A stretch of 64,000 bases of DNA from NCBI RefSeq assembly GCF_964340395.1, contig NC_135569.1, positions 9,156,540 to 9,220,539 of the forward strand, read 5' to 3'. The notes below the pieces were generated by a model. It searched no databases. It was not told the origin of the DNA and was given only the letters and a program-made list of their open reading frames with translations. Shown piece by piece: positions 1 to 11,730 of this stretch (positions are counted from its first letter, which is position 1; every line of letters starts with the position of its first letter). Position numbers and translations under genes: made by a program. Source of the DNA: Glandiceps talaboti. Its lineage: Eukaryota > Hemichordata > Enteropneusta > Spengelidae.

Positions 1-74
1 TTTCCAATTGAATGTTACTACAGAATCAAGCTATGCGCAAACCAAGTATTTATGCATGCATGTATGCATGTATA

Positions 75-138
<64 letters not shown>

Positions 139-225
139 AGGACTCTGGCCATTTCCTTGTCACATTGTCAGACTTTTGCAGACAGGTCACACATCGGACT
201 CACTTCACATCCCAAAATAAGCGCG
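75..225 (+). repeat. TGTC microsatellite plus conserved flank (element M, copy 1)
   Basis: A pure tetranucleotide run (TGTC, about 16 copies, to position 138) is followed by a unique-looking flank that starts GACTCTGGCCATTTCC and includes CACATCGGACTCAC. The same flank, inverted and next to the same kind of tract, occurs at 3372-3445. The microsatellite therefore seems to be part of a dispersed element rather than a locally grown tract. The reading frames through it are repeat artefacts. Confidence 0.75.
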
Positions 226-548
226 TCTTACTGAAACATCGTTAATTGATTACAGAATCAATTCATCATCATCAATATGACAATGTAACAGCAATTGAAG
301 TACGCTGTCTAATCATTGTCAGTGCTTATATAATGCTTCTATTATGGGGTTTGTTTTAATTAACAAGTGAAAAAAAATGATATCAGTGTTTCTAATATAT
401 CTCTCTATTAGATGATAATTGACTGTGTAGCCCACAGGATATCAATTTCAATGTATGTGATTAAAAACAATACCGACAAGACCTTTCCCCTATTTAAAAT
501 GATATGCGGAAATACAATGTAATCAAAGCCTGGCAGCTTTCAGCAATA
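226..548. other. gene-free AT-rich stretch
   Basis: No open frame with coding character, no splice pair and no repeat shared with the rest of the window was seen here. Confidence 0.5.
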
Positions 549-640
549 TGGCCTAAAAAAATTGTTTGGTTCCGGTTACCCGACCCCACCTAGTTTTTCA
601 CTGCTGACCCTTAAGTTTTTTTTACGAATTTGAGAAAAAA
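549..640 (+). repeat. dispersed repeat F, copy 1
   Basis: The block reads AAAAAAATTG followed by GGTTACCCGACCCCACC and CTGACCCTTAAG. Related blocks with an A-run, a G/ATAACCC(G)A core and a CCGACCCTAA-like end occur at 37728-37820 and 55476-55560, and a weaker one starts at 6537. It is a short dispersed repeat of unknown class. Confidence 0.5.
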
Positions 641-864
641 ATTATAAAATCGCGAAAATTGTGAAGTCTCGCAAAAAACAGTAGATGTGGAAAACTGACA
701 TCAACTTAAAAAGACAATATAAAACTGTTTTTTCCAATCTGTAATGGCTGTACATCTGATGAGAAGAAATAAATAACACAACAGAGACCATATGGAAAAC
801 AACAGAAAACATAACTACCTGAACTAGACACTCACATGAAGAAAAAAAATAGGATAATAAAAGT

Positions 865-1015
865 AGGATAATAATTACCCCCATCATGACGTAGGGTAAA
901 AATTACTTCCCCCCCCCCCCCGTCATGAGGTAGGATAAAAATCCTCACCCTCATAACAAAAGATAACATTTGTTTTTCCCCCACCCATGACGTATGATAA
1001 AAATTATCCCCATCC
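865..1015 (+). repeat. imperfect tandem repeat, about 50 bp period
   Basis: Three degenerate units share the core TGACGTAGGGTAAAAATTA with variable C-runs between them (about 880, 925 and 988). The C-run near 909 is 12 or more bases long and is prone to assembly error. Confidence 0.6.
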
Positions 1016-1289
1016 ATATTGCTAAAAAAAAAAACCCAAATGGGTTAGCATTAATTCCTTTTCAGACTTAAAAATACCTCACATATGTATTGCACTACTT
1101 CTGGTAAAAACACATGGCTACCACATTCGTATTTTATTTACGACGTTATTATTTTCGTATGGTGATATATTTTCATCATTTTTCGATTTTTCCCACAAAT
1201 ATATATGTAAAGTAATTTTGGTAATACATTATATGGTAAATTTAGCTGTGATGATAGAAAATCTATTTGGATAAATGACAGCTTAGTTA

Positions 1290-1560
1290 GTCGAACCCCA
1301 ACCCAACTCCATTCAATCCAATCCAACCCAACCCAACCCAACACAGCCCTACCTAATCCAACCCAACCCAACCCACCCCAGCCCGACCAAAGCAAGCCTT
1401 AGAGATAACCCTACCCATCAGCCCATACTACATAACCCAACCCAGCCTAGCCCAATCAAACCCAACCAAGCGTTACCTAACTCAACTCAACTCAACCCAG
1501 CCCAGTACAACTTAATCCAACCTAACCCTACCTATCCCAACCAAATCCCATCTAACCCAA
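1290..1560 (+). repeat. degenerate AACCC pentamer repeat
   Basis: About 270 bp of variants of CCCAA with interspersed CCTAA and CTCAA units. The minus-strand frame across it is a repeat artefact. It is not the metazoan telomere hexamer. Confidence 0.8.
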
Positions 1561-2860
1561 AAGTAAAAGGAATTGCATTATCCTATATTGATATTTTTAC
1601 ATTGCCCTTTAAGATAAATTGATTTGGTATATAAACCAGTTATCTACCACTGTTGTATAATCGTGCCCACAACTTTGATACTATCAATAATAAAGTAAAG
1701 CTAATGTTAATAGTTATTGCTCTCTCGGCCTTAGGGAAGCGTACATGACAAACAACCATAGATCAACCTTAATGAACAAGCGATGATACTACACCAAAAT
1801 GAACCATTTTCTGCTCTGATTAATTTTTAACGAAACTCATCTTATCTTCTTCTAGCCATACACATGGGCAGTACTGATTTTTCTTATACAATTTCCCGTG
1901 AGATATTGTACATATATAAATAATCATGCGAGTTGATGGATTGTTAACACAACTAACACTTCGTTTCACCCAAGCAGCGTTTATTTTTCAGTGTGTGTGT
2001 CAATCTGGCGTCGTTTCGTCGATTTGAAGTAGATGAAATATTCCCTATGTAACCTCATTATATGTAGGGCTGCATTAAATATGTATGGACGTGAATCGTA
2101 TTTAATAATAAGGCAGTGATTACTGCCAAAGGATGAATCAAATTTGTAATGTACACTGAAAGTCTGACGCCTGGCATTAGTTTTTTTTTCATCAGTGAAA
2201 AACTATGCATTCGGGCATACTTAAGTCAGTTCGGTGAAAATGTTATGATGAAGTGCTACGGGTCATGTAATTCTATATTCGTAACACGTCTAGTACGTCA
2301 AGTTGTCTACATGGCGGCACACTTTTACATACACAATGACTTTGGTATCATATTGTGCCCGACGTGGATAAAGTAGCGACTGTTCGTTTCCTATATGTTC
2401 AAGTGATTATCTTCACGACACATTGTATTATTAAAAGTAACTACAACGCCTTTTTAATTTGCGAAAGATTTCACGACCACCCGCAACTGATCTTCCATCC
2501 ATATCCGGACCATTTCAAGAGCCTGTGGCCATAATCATACACCGATTGTTGTAACGCAGGCATGTTATACAATAGATAGCTTTGACGTGTTATAAAACAC
2601 AGAAGTAAACATCCTCCTCTTGTACACGAGTGACCTTTAACATATCAAAGAATGCACGAAGACTTATATTTGCTTTCCTTGCGATCGTTCTGACATTATC
2701 TCCGTTGCTTGAATAGTAAACGGAAATCTTACAAAAAGTTCTATAAACAGTTTTGCTTTTAGAAGAAATGGGGAAATTAGCATCGACTTATCGTTTTGTG
2801 TAAGTCAGCCAATCTTGAAAGATGGAATCTACGACCCGAGAAATTCGTCGCATGATCACT
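1561..2860. other. gene-free stretch
   Basis: Only short frames without flanking splice signals are present, such as 2149-2376. I see nothing recognisable. Confidence 0.45.
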
Positions 2861-2864
2861 GTTA

Positions 2865-3252
2865 GTTATTGATAGACCGAATATAACGCATTGGGGGGGG
2901 GGGGGGGTTCTGGCGTCAATGCAATTGCTGAACTTCATTTTCGCACTTCTAACCAAATTTCGAAGGAAGACTTTCACTCCTTTTAACGAAATTTACTACT
3001 GAGATATTGATAAGTTGAAAAAAAATTACTTCTAATGTGAGATATGGTGCTGGATTTCTGGTAGTATCTTAATGTACTTAACATAATGTTTTTACATTAC
3101 ATCGATCGTAGTGGTTTGACACTACAATTTGCATTATATATAAACGTTTGATGTCACACTTGTGAACGTTCGTTTAGGGTGGGGGGGTTGACCTAAAATG
3201 AACGATGTTCGATGTTCATGAGCATGTGCGTCATTGTGCGATCGTCCTTTAG
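2865..3252 (+). mobile_element. MITE-like family C, copy 1
   Basis: The segment is homologous over about 330 bp to 54530-54900. Shared blocks include CCAAATTTCGAA, ACTACTGAGATATTGATAAG, TTACTTCTAATGTGAGATA and TTTTTACATTACAT. It ends in CATTGTGCGATCGTCC, the inverse of the GACAATCGCACAATG-type terminus of the other copy. The left terminus is not clear. A G-run interrupts it at 2894. No coding capacity, so non-autonomous. Confidence 0.65.
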
Positions 3253-3371
3253 TCTGCAGGGTTAAAACTACAAAAATAAAACCATCCTGGTCAAAATGTT
3301 AATCAATTTGAACAAGATTTCAGTGTGAAACCCCATTCGTTTATAATAGCTACTCTTTTGCGTGCAGAGCG

Positions 3372-3442
3372 AGAAATGAGTCCGATGTGCGACTGATCTA
3401 CAAAAGTCTGGCAATGTGAGGAATGGAATGGCCAGAGTCCTT

Positions 3443-3489
<47 letters not shown>

Positions 3490-3705
3490 CACACATGTAT
3501 ACACACACATATACACATCCATCCATCCATCCATACATACATACATACATACATACATACATACATACATACATACTACATACATACATACATACATACA
3601 TACATACATACATACATACATACATACACACACACATACATACATACATACATACATACATACATACATACATACATACATACATACATACATACATACA
3701 TACAT
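3372..3705 (-). repeat. CAGA/CATA microsatellite plus conserved flank (element M, copy 2)
   Basis: On the minus strand the flank (GAGTCCGATGTGCGAC on plus) matches the flank at 138-200, and is followed by a CAGA tract (3444-3487), a short CATC run and about 165 bp of CATA repeats broken by CACA. The long frames in all registers (YVCM, THYI-type peptides) are period-4 artefacts. Confidence 0.75.
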
Positions 3706-3729
3706 GGACGCAGGCAGAAGCGTGATCAA

Positions 3730-4936
3730 GGACACAAACAAACTACATATACGATATCGTGCTATTGTTAGAAAATGTGTGGTGCATGTAGCTGAATTGT
3801 GTCATTCTCGGCTAGCAATCATTTGCCATTTTAATGTTATTGTCATGAATCTATAATTTCCGGTAATCGCACAATCCATTACTTTTTACAGTATTCAAGG
3901 TTGGTGAAATTTTCATGCCGGATCTGAGTCCCTTGTTTTGGCATTATTGTTATTCATTTGATAGCCACCTAACAAATTCTTCATTGCAAGAAGAATTTGT
4001 CTTTTGTGATTTGTGAACTTCTAATAAAGTGTGATTTTGACGAGCACATCTGAGACATACAACATGATAAGAGTATATCAGTAGATATATGAAATCTTAA
4101 AAAAAACATATGTTTTTTAATTTGATTTTGAATCGATCGTAATAAACGAAAATTCTTCAATAATTTCATATGTAAGCACTGTTTGATGTGTTCTCGTCTA
4201 AAATTAAATAAAAATATGCCCAATATTTCAATGAAGATAAAATTTATTAGATTTTCTTTGGCGGGAAAATTTTCGGTAAGTGACATTGACACACAGTAAC
4301 ACAAACTTGTATACCAAAATAAGAAAGCACGTTGATTTGTGATATGTGATCTAATACATTGAGGCTTGTTATCAGCAGAGGTTAATACTATCAACCAGTA
4401 GTGCAGTAACATATTATACACTTCCGACAGTCGCAACGAAGACAAATTGGAACGGAGTCACGAATTTATAAATTGCTCATGTCACCAGAAATTGATTTAT
4501 TTGATAAGTCTGTAGTACACTTGTTCTTTCATATCAATTTATCGTATCAACACGAAAAACATGTCGTGATTGCCATTATTAATAGTGCCGTTATCAAATT
4601 GGTCATTCGACACAAATTCCAGATGCCCTTTATATAAGATGGCGACAGAAGTACAGAATCAATTTGATCTTCTACGAATATACAATGCTTGACAAATTGT
4701 CTTTTTTTATTTCCTTTCTTTTTCATATCAGAAGTTGACAATTCCTCATTTACCGTTAAAGTCGGCCAAACAAGATATGAAATTAGGGAGTCTTTAAAAT
4801 AGATCCCATGCACAAGCCATTTAGAACGAAAAATATGGAATTATACTCTTGGTGTTCTATGTCACGACAACGCGTGTCTACGTCACTGGTTCTTGTGTTT
4901 GAAATATGAGTTAAATTCCCCGATTTGCTATTACCG
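3730..4936. other. gene-free AT-rich stretch
   Basis: A 154-codon minus frame (3981-4445) and an 88-codon one (4547-4813) are open, but both have the low-complexity I/L/F/S/K bias of AT-rich non-coding DNA and no good splice context. Nothing else stands out. Confidence 0.4.
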
Positions 4937-5106
4937 GCGCTAGTATAATTATGTTATAATTCTTCAAAAGTTTTCTTCATTCAGCCGTAAAATACTCGTG
5001 ACCTAAGGGGTTGTCCTACTCATCTATCGACTCGTAGTGACAAGGCCCCTTAAGTCACTAGTATTTTCCTTGTCTGAATGAAGAAAAATATTGGGGAATA
5101 ACATCT
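4937..5106. mobile_element. foldback MITE family E, copy 1
   Basis: Inverted arms TTCTTCATTCAGCC / TCTGAATGAAGAA enclose a second inverted pair, GTGACCTAAGGGG / CCCCTTAAGTCAC, and a central TCTATCGACTCGTAGTGACA. The same structure and order occurs at 15310-15473, and both copies are preceded by a TAGTATAATTATG-like sequence. It is a short hairpin-forming DNA element without coding capacity. Confidence 0.75.
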
Positions 5107-5210
5107 AATTGTCTATAAGATTGATCTGCAAAACCGTAAAAAGAAAAGATAAAATTGTGATATATATTCGAAAGATTTCATACATTTCTTCTGGCTCGAA
5201 AAGGCCGAAC

Positions 5211-5216
5211 TTTATT
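5211..5216 (-). promoter_or_regulatory. candidate poly(A) signal
   Basis: AATAAA on the minus strand, about 270 bases downstream of the stop codon of the terminal exon at 5484-6161. Position and strand fit a 3' end, but a downstream GU-rich element was not evaluated. Confidence 0.35.
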
Positions 5217-5483
5217 GGGATATATTTAGCATTCAAGGTCAATAGATAAAGATATAAACATTACGGTGTTAAATCTTCTAATATATTTATGGGATAGCTT
5301 TAATCAGACTTCGATAACAGATTTGGAAAAAAAAACATAACGCCGTCAAAATAATTATAATAAAGATTTGTTTAGGTAACTATGAGATAGCTATCTCCAT
5401 TATAGTTTGACGTTACAAAGTGATTTCACGTCGATAGTTATTATTGTACCCCCTAATTATGAAGGATTTCTGTCACTATCAAT

Positions 5484-6161
5484 CTATACACTCCGTCCAT
5501 TGTACAGCACATTTTTAAACATCGGAAACCCGATGAAGATCCGTCTGCCTGCCGTTGTCGGTCGCGGGTTCATATTGCTTCTGTTCCGAATTTTTGACAT
5601 TCTCCCTCGCTTTCTAGCAATGATATCCTCCGACTTCCCACCATTTTGAGTACGATCCCACGCTAGATCATCCTGAATACGGTCCTTCTCCAGTAACTTT
5701 TTCTCCATAATTTGCCAGAAAGATACACTCTTACTTGTTGTTGGCGTGTCTTCTTCATCAGAGGCATTTTCCTCGAAACTGGAAATCTTCCCATCAGCAA
5801 GTTCGCCTGTAACTGGCAGAGCTTGAGCAGGGAATTCATTATCATCGCTGACAAAGTCGCCGTTGTTAAGGGGTATATTTCTTGATTTATGAAAATCGGA
5901 CAAAGTGAACCGTGGTGGTGGAAAAATCTCGCTGCCGTCCCCTTCGCTTCTTTTTTGCGGTTCCTTTTCCGGGTTCCAAACACCTACAACGGATTGATCT
6001 AGAGTAACAGCTTGATCATCACCATTTACTAAATTAAAAAGTTGGTGGATAAAATCTACAAGAGGTGTGCAAACCACCAACCCCTGTTTGTCATCCACTA
6101 CAAGGCACAGCGATTCTTCTCGTTCGTATCCAAATGGACGGACGGGACTTTCAACACTTCT
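5484..6161 (-). CDS. terminal exon of unrecognised minus-strand gene
   Basis: A 225-codon open exon on the minus strand. It follows a good acceptor (TTGTTGATTACAG, AG at 6163-6162) and begins in phase 0 with RSVESPVRPFGYEREES. The frame continues upstream of any methionine, so the start lies in an earlier exon. It ends at a stop at 5484-5486 after a basic tail containing KRGRMSKIRNRSN and IFIGFPMF. The middle is hydrophilic and acidic (FEENASDEEDTP), like a cytoplasmic or nuclear tail; one moderately hydrophobic stretch (VCTPLVDFIHQLFNLV) lies near the exon start. Codon use is mixed and low-complexity is low, unlike the random frames nearby. I do not recognise the family. It could be the last exon of the same gene as the Cys-rich exon at 11731-11910, but no exon between them is certain. 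Confidence 0.6.
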   Translation of the reverse strand, partial: RSVESPVRPFGYEREESLCLVVDDKQGLVVCTPLVDFIHQLFNLVNGDDQAVTLDQSVVGVWNPEKEPQKRSEGDGSEIFPPPRFTLSDFHKSRNIPLNNGDFVSDDNEFPAQALPVTGELADGKISSFEENASDEEDTPTTSKSVSFWQIMEKKLLEKDRIQDDLAWDRTQNGGKSEDIIARKRGRMSKIRNRSNMNPRPTTAGRRIFIGFPMFKNVLYNGRSV

Positions 6162-6536
6162 CTGTAATCAACAATATTGGGAAAGGATAATGTCAGTTTC
6201 ACGTACATAAATATATAGGGTCTGTAAACCGAATTTACAGCTAAATGATGTACAAAATGCACGTGCAAGATATACAGATGTAGAGTCGTTGCAGCTTTTC
6301 TAAAAGTATTAAAATCAGAATCGACATAGTATGAAGGCAGTGGTAAAATATGCGTTACACATTCACATTCTAATGTGTTTCGAATTTATTGGTAACCAAA
6401 ATTACGTCATCGTGATATATATCATCATATGTGAGTGCAGAGTTTAAAGTTTATTTTTTGCGATTTAAATCTTTCAACATTTCCCAGGCGTTTTCAAAGC
6501 AAATAATGTGTATATGATTATTCCAGCCATGCATCA

Positions 6537-6835
6537 GGGTAACCCTCTTTTTTATGTGTCTCATTACCCGACCTACTCAAATTTTCAACTCTGACATGAA
6601 AAAAAATTAAAATCTCCCGCCCTTAATTTTTGCTGAACAGCGCCTCTCTCTGGCAAGAATAAGCAAATGTGGGATTGTCGATCGCGAAGTCACCTACAGT
6701 CCTGGTGGCGGCGACGACACTTGTTCACCAACAGAGCACGATGGAAGTTATTCAAGTAAGGGGACTGAGAAAATGCCAATTGTGTAGAGAAGCTGGGAAA
6801 GGGCTTGTTACCAGGAATCCAATAAAAAGGAGATA
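6537..6835 (+). repeat. dispersed repeat G, copy 1
   Basis: The block CTGAACAGCGCCTCTCTCTGG to GCCAATTGTGTAGAGAAGCTGGGAA is matched at 58165-58375 (ACAACGCCCTCTTTGG ... GTGCCAATCGTTTAGAGAAG). Both copies contain AATAAGCAA, a GGCGGCGACGACAC-like core and AGAAGCTGGGAA(A)GG. The first 80 bp resemble repeat F. The element class is unknown. Confidence 0.55.
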
Positions 6836-7912
6836 GAAAGGAGGAAAAGGAGGGCAGAGAAACATGAGGAAGATTTTTTACTCTTTTTTTTTCAATCGAC
6901 CGACCGACCGACCGATGTTAAATGAAAAAGTAATGAAAAACATAAAAGAAAATAGGATCACCCTCATGAGAAACTACACAGACTGGCCTTTCTATACTGC
7001 TATAAAGAGTTTAAATTAAGCTCACCCACGTCACAAATTAAGTTCATAAGAGGCCGGTACGGAATTCAAAATCTGTAGCCAACAGCAGAGATCTATTATG
7101 TCGCAGCAGCATTTACAATAGTGCTCACAGTGACAGTTATAAGTGCCTAGAACACGTTATTGTCGCATTTCAAAAGTACAAAGGTCAATTGCCAATGTTC
7201 AATATTTTCATGCATCGTTTATTCAGCACTATGGGATGTGATCAGGAGGGATGTTTTACAGAGCTTGACAAACACAAGTCTTGTTATATGACAACTTAAC
7301 TGAGGTTTAGAAGTGCTACAGATATGGCAAAATGTCTGTCTGTCTGTTTGTCTTGCAAATTACTAAATTCTGGGCAAGGTGATCAATTTGAATATATCTG
7401 AGCTTTGAAAGAACGGGAAAAATCATACAGTATTTAAAGGTCATCTCTCGTCAAATCAGTCAGTTTACCTAGCTGTTTAGCTGCTGATCTCAAGGTTACA
7501 GTTGATATTTAACATGTCTAAGTTTATAGAATAACATATATACTTTTTTCAGATGAAACAAAATCAATACAGGAAAATGTTAAGATCTGGACAGTGTCTA
7601 TGGCAATTAATACAACACCATTGTGGTCTGAAACATGCAAGAAAACAGATCGAATGGAAGTACTCTTGTATGTATCGATCTGGTGTCATTTTGCAGGTGT
7701 AAATCTCATCTTTACGTAAAGTCTATATTTAGACTCGTCTTCAATATTTCTTCGCATGAATGTTTCATATAAAATTGATACAAATTAATGATTATTGCAC
7801 AACAGGTGCATGAAACATTGCGGGGGGTTTTGGCGTCAATCTTATTTCCGTTACTACAAATCGGTATAGTAATGAATAAAAAGTATATGCATAAGCACAT
7901 ACCGCGTTAATT
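6836..7912. other. gene-free stretch
   Basis: Contains a short CGAC run (6898-6914) and a short TCTG run near 7336. No frame with coding character was found. Confidence 0.45.
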
Positions 7913-7992
7913 TGTGTGTGTGTATGTGTGTATGTATGTATGTATGTATGTATGTATGTATGTATGTATGTATGTATGTGTGTGTGTGTGTA

Positions 7993-8023
<31 letters not shown>

Positions 8024-8167
8024 ATGTATGTATGTATGTATGTATGTATGTATGTATGTATGTATGTATGTACGTATGTATGTATGTATGTATGTATGTA
8101 CGTACGTATGTATGTATGTATGTATGTATGTATGTATGTATGTATGTATGTATGTGTGTATGTATGT
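7913..8167 (+). repeat. TATG/TG microsatellite
   Basis: About 255 bp of TATG repeats broken by TG runs and a few ACG variants. All open frames across it on both strands are period-4 artefacts. Confidence 0.9.
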
Positions 8168-9110
8168 TAGTCTGAACGATACTATCACTTTACTTAGATG
8201 ATAACACATGCATACAGAGTACATAGAGCAACCATTGTAAGAAGTTAACGTCCTTCTGTAATGGGCATACAGCAAGTTGATTCGCTATCGAATGGAGTAA
8301 ACAGACAAACGGTATAAAAAAAACCTTCTCACTTCCTTTAGTAATCCCATGCTGTGCTTTGTTTTATGCAAGTTCACGTGTACACTTATAATCACCAATT
8401 CGGTACGTCAGTGATAGGTCTCAAGGTGGTATGCGTCGTGGTATTTTAGCAACAACATTACCATCAAATATTTCTATATTTTATTATTGATGCAAACTCG
8501 TCGCGGTGTAGGCTACTCTATCAGCAGCAGCTTAATTTGTACTTTCACGAAGTAACAATTATGTGTCGTGTCTTACTAATATATGTTGTCTGACTTATTC
8601 ATGAACTTTAGGCAAACTCCTTAACTACGAGTTAAACGTGAAAGCGCATGAATATAAGTATAATTTCGTTGAAATAAATGTTTGAAAATGCTTCATGGAG
8701 CACGAAATTAACCACAAGAGCGGATAACTTTAAAGAAAGCTTTAAAAAGATTACAAATTTACCCGAAGCATATACAAAATCTATAAGAGTGTTCACACAA
8801 TGCGAAGTGTTGTAGGGCACGAGTAGTAATCTATACTGACCCCGCGATGAAAATGTCAGCAACCTATGTCATGAAATATTAATGAAAAATCATGAATAGT
8901 GAAAATACAACTCCTTACTTGATAATTCCGTACACATTAGTATTTTGTATATAGTTTATTCATAACACAATATACTTTTCGATGTCCATCGACAAATACT
9001 TCTGACATGAAAAATGTCATGTTATTTAAGCTTACATTTGACAATAGAAACCAATTGATCTAAAACAGAACATCGCCTGCTTTGATAAAAGTCTCACTAA
9101 CACATCCTGC
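8168..9110. other. mostly gene-free stretch
   Basis: Apart from the weak exon candidate at 8765-8846 I see nothing to annotate. Confidence 0.4.
8765..8846 (-). other. weak candidate exon
   Basis: On the minus strand, CGCGGGGTCAG could serve as acceptor and CTTCGG/GTAAAT as donor around the peptide YRLLLVPYNTSHCVNTLID. The exon would be about 70-80 bp. The acceptor has a poor pyrimidine tract, and the only support is its position between two better minus-strand exons. Confidence 0.15.
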
Positions 9111-9159
9111 TCCACAAAAATCTAACATACCTACTTTTTTTTCTTTAGGCCGGACAAAC

Positions 9160-9355
9160 ATCTGACTAATAGTGCTACATTGTATCGTCTGGCTAGACAA
9201 AAATTTAGTACAAGTTTTACATTTCAGTCCTGTCTGGATCGTCTACATGTAGCTCACACATAGAAAATGTAACAATTTGGGTCAGATTTTTGTTCCATCA
9301 GACAAAATGTAGCAATTTCCGTAAGATTTTTTGTCGAGCCAAACGACATTCTGTT
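9160..9355 (-). repeat. degenerate copies of the TAGCAA satellite family
   Basis: Three or four diverged units share AAAATGTAGCAATTT, GTAAGATTTTTTGT and GAGCCAAACGAC with the arrays at 23.07-23.40 kb and, inverted, with the 54-bp array at 13.78 kb. This looks like an old outlying piece of the same satellite. Confidence 0.6.
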
Positions 9356-9399
9356 TCATGTTAACTAGCTTCTAACATAGAGAGGCATTATCACTGTGA

Positions 9400-10990
9400 T
9401 TTCAGACAATGAAATGTGAAAAAGTCAAGCACTTTTTCTTTAAGGGAGAGAAATTCTCACTCAAAAATTCAACGTTTTGTTATTATCATCATTCCTTTCA
9501 TCAATCTACAATTTAGATTTATAATTGTGCATCGCTAATTTTCAATTTTGTAGTAATTTTTTTTGTTCTTGAAATTTGTGAATGGTTGTGACGTCATAAC
9601 ATCAATTACTGAAATAATAGGTTCTGTTTTCTTCCGATAGTGTGAACAATCTGTATTCATGGATGGTCAACTGCGGATGACATCATAATTGTTTCAATGA
9701 ATCTTCCATTCAAAGAAAACAATAAACATTGATAAGTCAGCTTGCGTATTTTTTGGATTGAATTTAGAGATATTCAGCTTTTTTAATATCTAGTTTCTAT
9801 ACCCTAACAGATTATATCAATTAATTCCAAACATTATCTTGTCTTTATTGTATCGTTCACTTCAGTCGCAGAAACTGGACTCTTAAGAATTTGTTTTTTC
9901 AAATCTTGATAAAATTTTAAACATTTTTCCAAAACGGGTGTGGAATTAAACAAAGCAGCATAGGTCAGATCTGACCATTTTATTGCATTATTTCATATTT
10001 ACTCGTGTGATATACGGAAACGTAAGTAATCAACATTAGTCACTGAGTGGCATTGTAGTTAAGAAACTGTATCAGAGAAAACATCTTTCGTGCTCCAAGA
10101 AATTACCACGATTACAGAACGGTAGGGGGACGTCACACGGGGGAATCATAAACCTGTTATCGCCATAGGGCTGCTACATATTCGCTTCTAGCAGGCCACT
10201 GCCTATGCTTCAGATTGTAAAATTTATAGGTAACATTCTCTAAATCAACGACTGTCTATGGATTCTTCAACGCACACATCGACGTGAAATACGCTGCTAG
10301 ATTACTATGATGTCATTATTTGAGTCTTGGCAACAATGACATCAAACTGGGACTGTTTGTTTCATTTTTAAAAACTCGCAATACAAACAATGTCAGAGTT
10401 TTACTATATCCTGTCATCATATGTGTTCGATGTTTAACCGATTTTACATGATGTAAAGTCGTAAACACTAACAACTAGATATCAAGCACAGACAATTGTA
10501 AGAAAAATAGATACCACCCGATTTCACATCAGTAAAAGCACAAAATATGTTTCATTCAGTCTTAGGGGACTATCTTTAAGTAAGTAATACTTTGGGCTCT
10601 TTTTTGAATGGTAATTGAACTGTAAATCGGATTAGGAGACGTAATGACAGACAGAAGCAATTCAATTCAAGACCGTAAAAAAGTAGTAATCTTCGTCGAG
10701 TTCGTTTGAACAGAACGTCTTGAAATTGTTCGCTCACACGATAGCAACAGTAATTGATCTTAAATGTGTTTAATTTGATGTTTATGACATTATCTATAAT
10801 CGGCTATGAAGGAGAGTCTGTCATAAACATAGGCTATCTTATCGAGTCGGCGATACAATATAGAATACGAACAAAGACCCTAAGACTTATCTAAAGGATC
10901 TTTGAATTGCGCCGAAAAAAATTGGAAGCGTTGAAAGTCATAGATTGCGTATGATTTGTTTAAATTACGATGTATTACTGGTTAGAGTCA
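9400..10990. other. gene-free AT-rich stretch
   Basis: No coding frame, splice pair or window-wide repeat was identified. Confidence 0.45.
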
Positions 10991-11048
10991 ATCATGGATA
11001 TTTGATGTATTGTACTTTAGGAGCCTCACATTTTCCAAACATTAGACA

Positions 11049-11215
11049 AATACCTGCGACATTTACAAAAAAAGAAGAAAATTTGCCTCGAGAGATATAC
11101 TTGGCGCTTACAAAATCTTGAACTTGGAAATATGGGTTCAGAAAGAAAATATGGCTACTATTCAATGTAAAGATAGAACCTTGCGTTTTACAATGACATC
11201 CATCTCCGTCTCTTG
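11049..11215 (-). other. weak candidate exon
   Basis: A minus-strand frame carries DGDGCHCKTQGSIFTLNSS and runs to a possible donor AATGTCGCAG/GTATTT. The peptide looks less random than most frames around it and lies 0.5 kb downstream of the Cys-rich exon on the same strand. The upstream acceptor is not convincing. Confidence 0.2.
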
Positions 11216-11730
11216 CATTAACCAAATCAGACAAACCATAGACCCTTCTCAGTCATATGATGCTCTCTAATGGTGGAAGGTCTATGGACAAAGGGACTGT
11301 CAGGTCTAACATTAGTATCAAATACGCTACATTAATATCCTTGGAGTTGAACAAAATGTTATCATTAAAATCTATATTAAATATTAATACAGCCACTAGC
11401 TCTAACTAGAGACATGGTATTAAACATTCTGCTTACATTTATATAAACTTATTTATCAATTTTATTTCTGATAACAACAAAATGATATGAACTCTTCGTA
11501 AAAATCCCTCCACTGTCGTTTTTACTATTTGATTACATATAGTCATGCTGGATTTTACAGACATCTAGGAGACATCAAAACCGATTCTACGAGGAATAAA
11601 AATCTTTGAGGGGAAAAGTGACATATAGGTAGATAGATGTATTTAACGGATCAAATAGGAATGATTAAAATAATGAAATCTATCCATTTCATCGCGTCGA
11701 TTCCGTAATTTATATCTAGAAAATACTCAC

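Noticed and set aside
1290-1560. Interstitial telomere
   Set aside because: The unit is a degenerate AACCC pentamer, not the TTAGGG hexamer expected in most animals.
3398-3741. Long open frames through CATA/CAGA tracts (also at 7907-8275, 18306-18605, 26199-26569, 44130-44417, 45856-46817)
   Set aside because: A four- or two-base repeat without stops is open in several frames on both strands; the peptides (YVCM, HTYI, VCVC, SVCL) are pure period artefacts.
3981-4445. 154-residue minus-strand protein
   Set aside because: Composition is that of AT-rich non-coding DNA, with no splice signals, repeats of a domain or recognisable motif.
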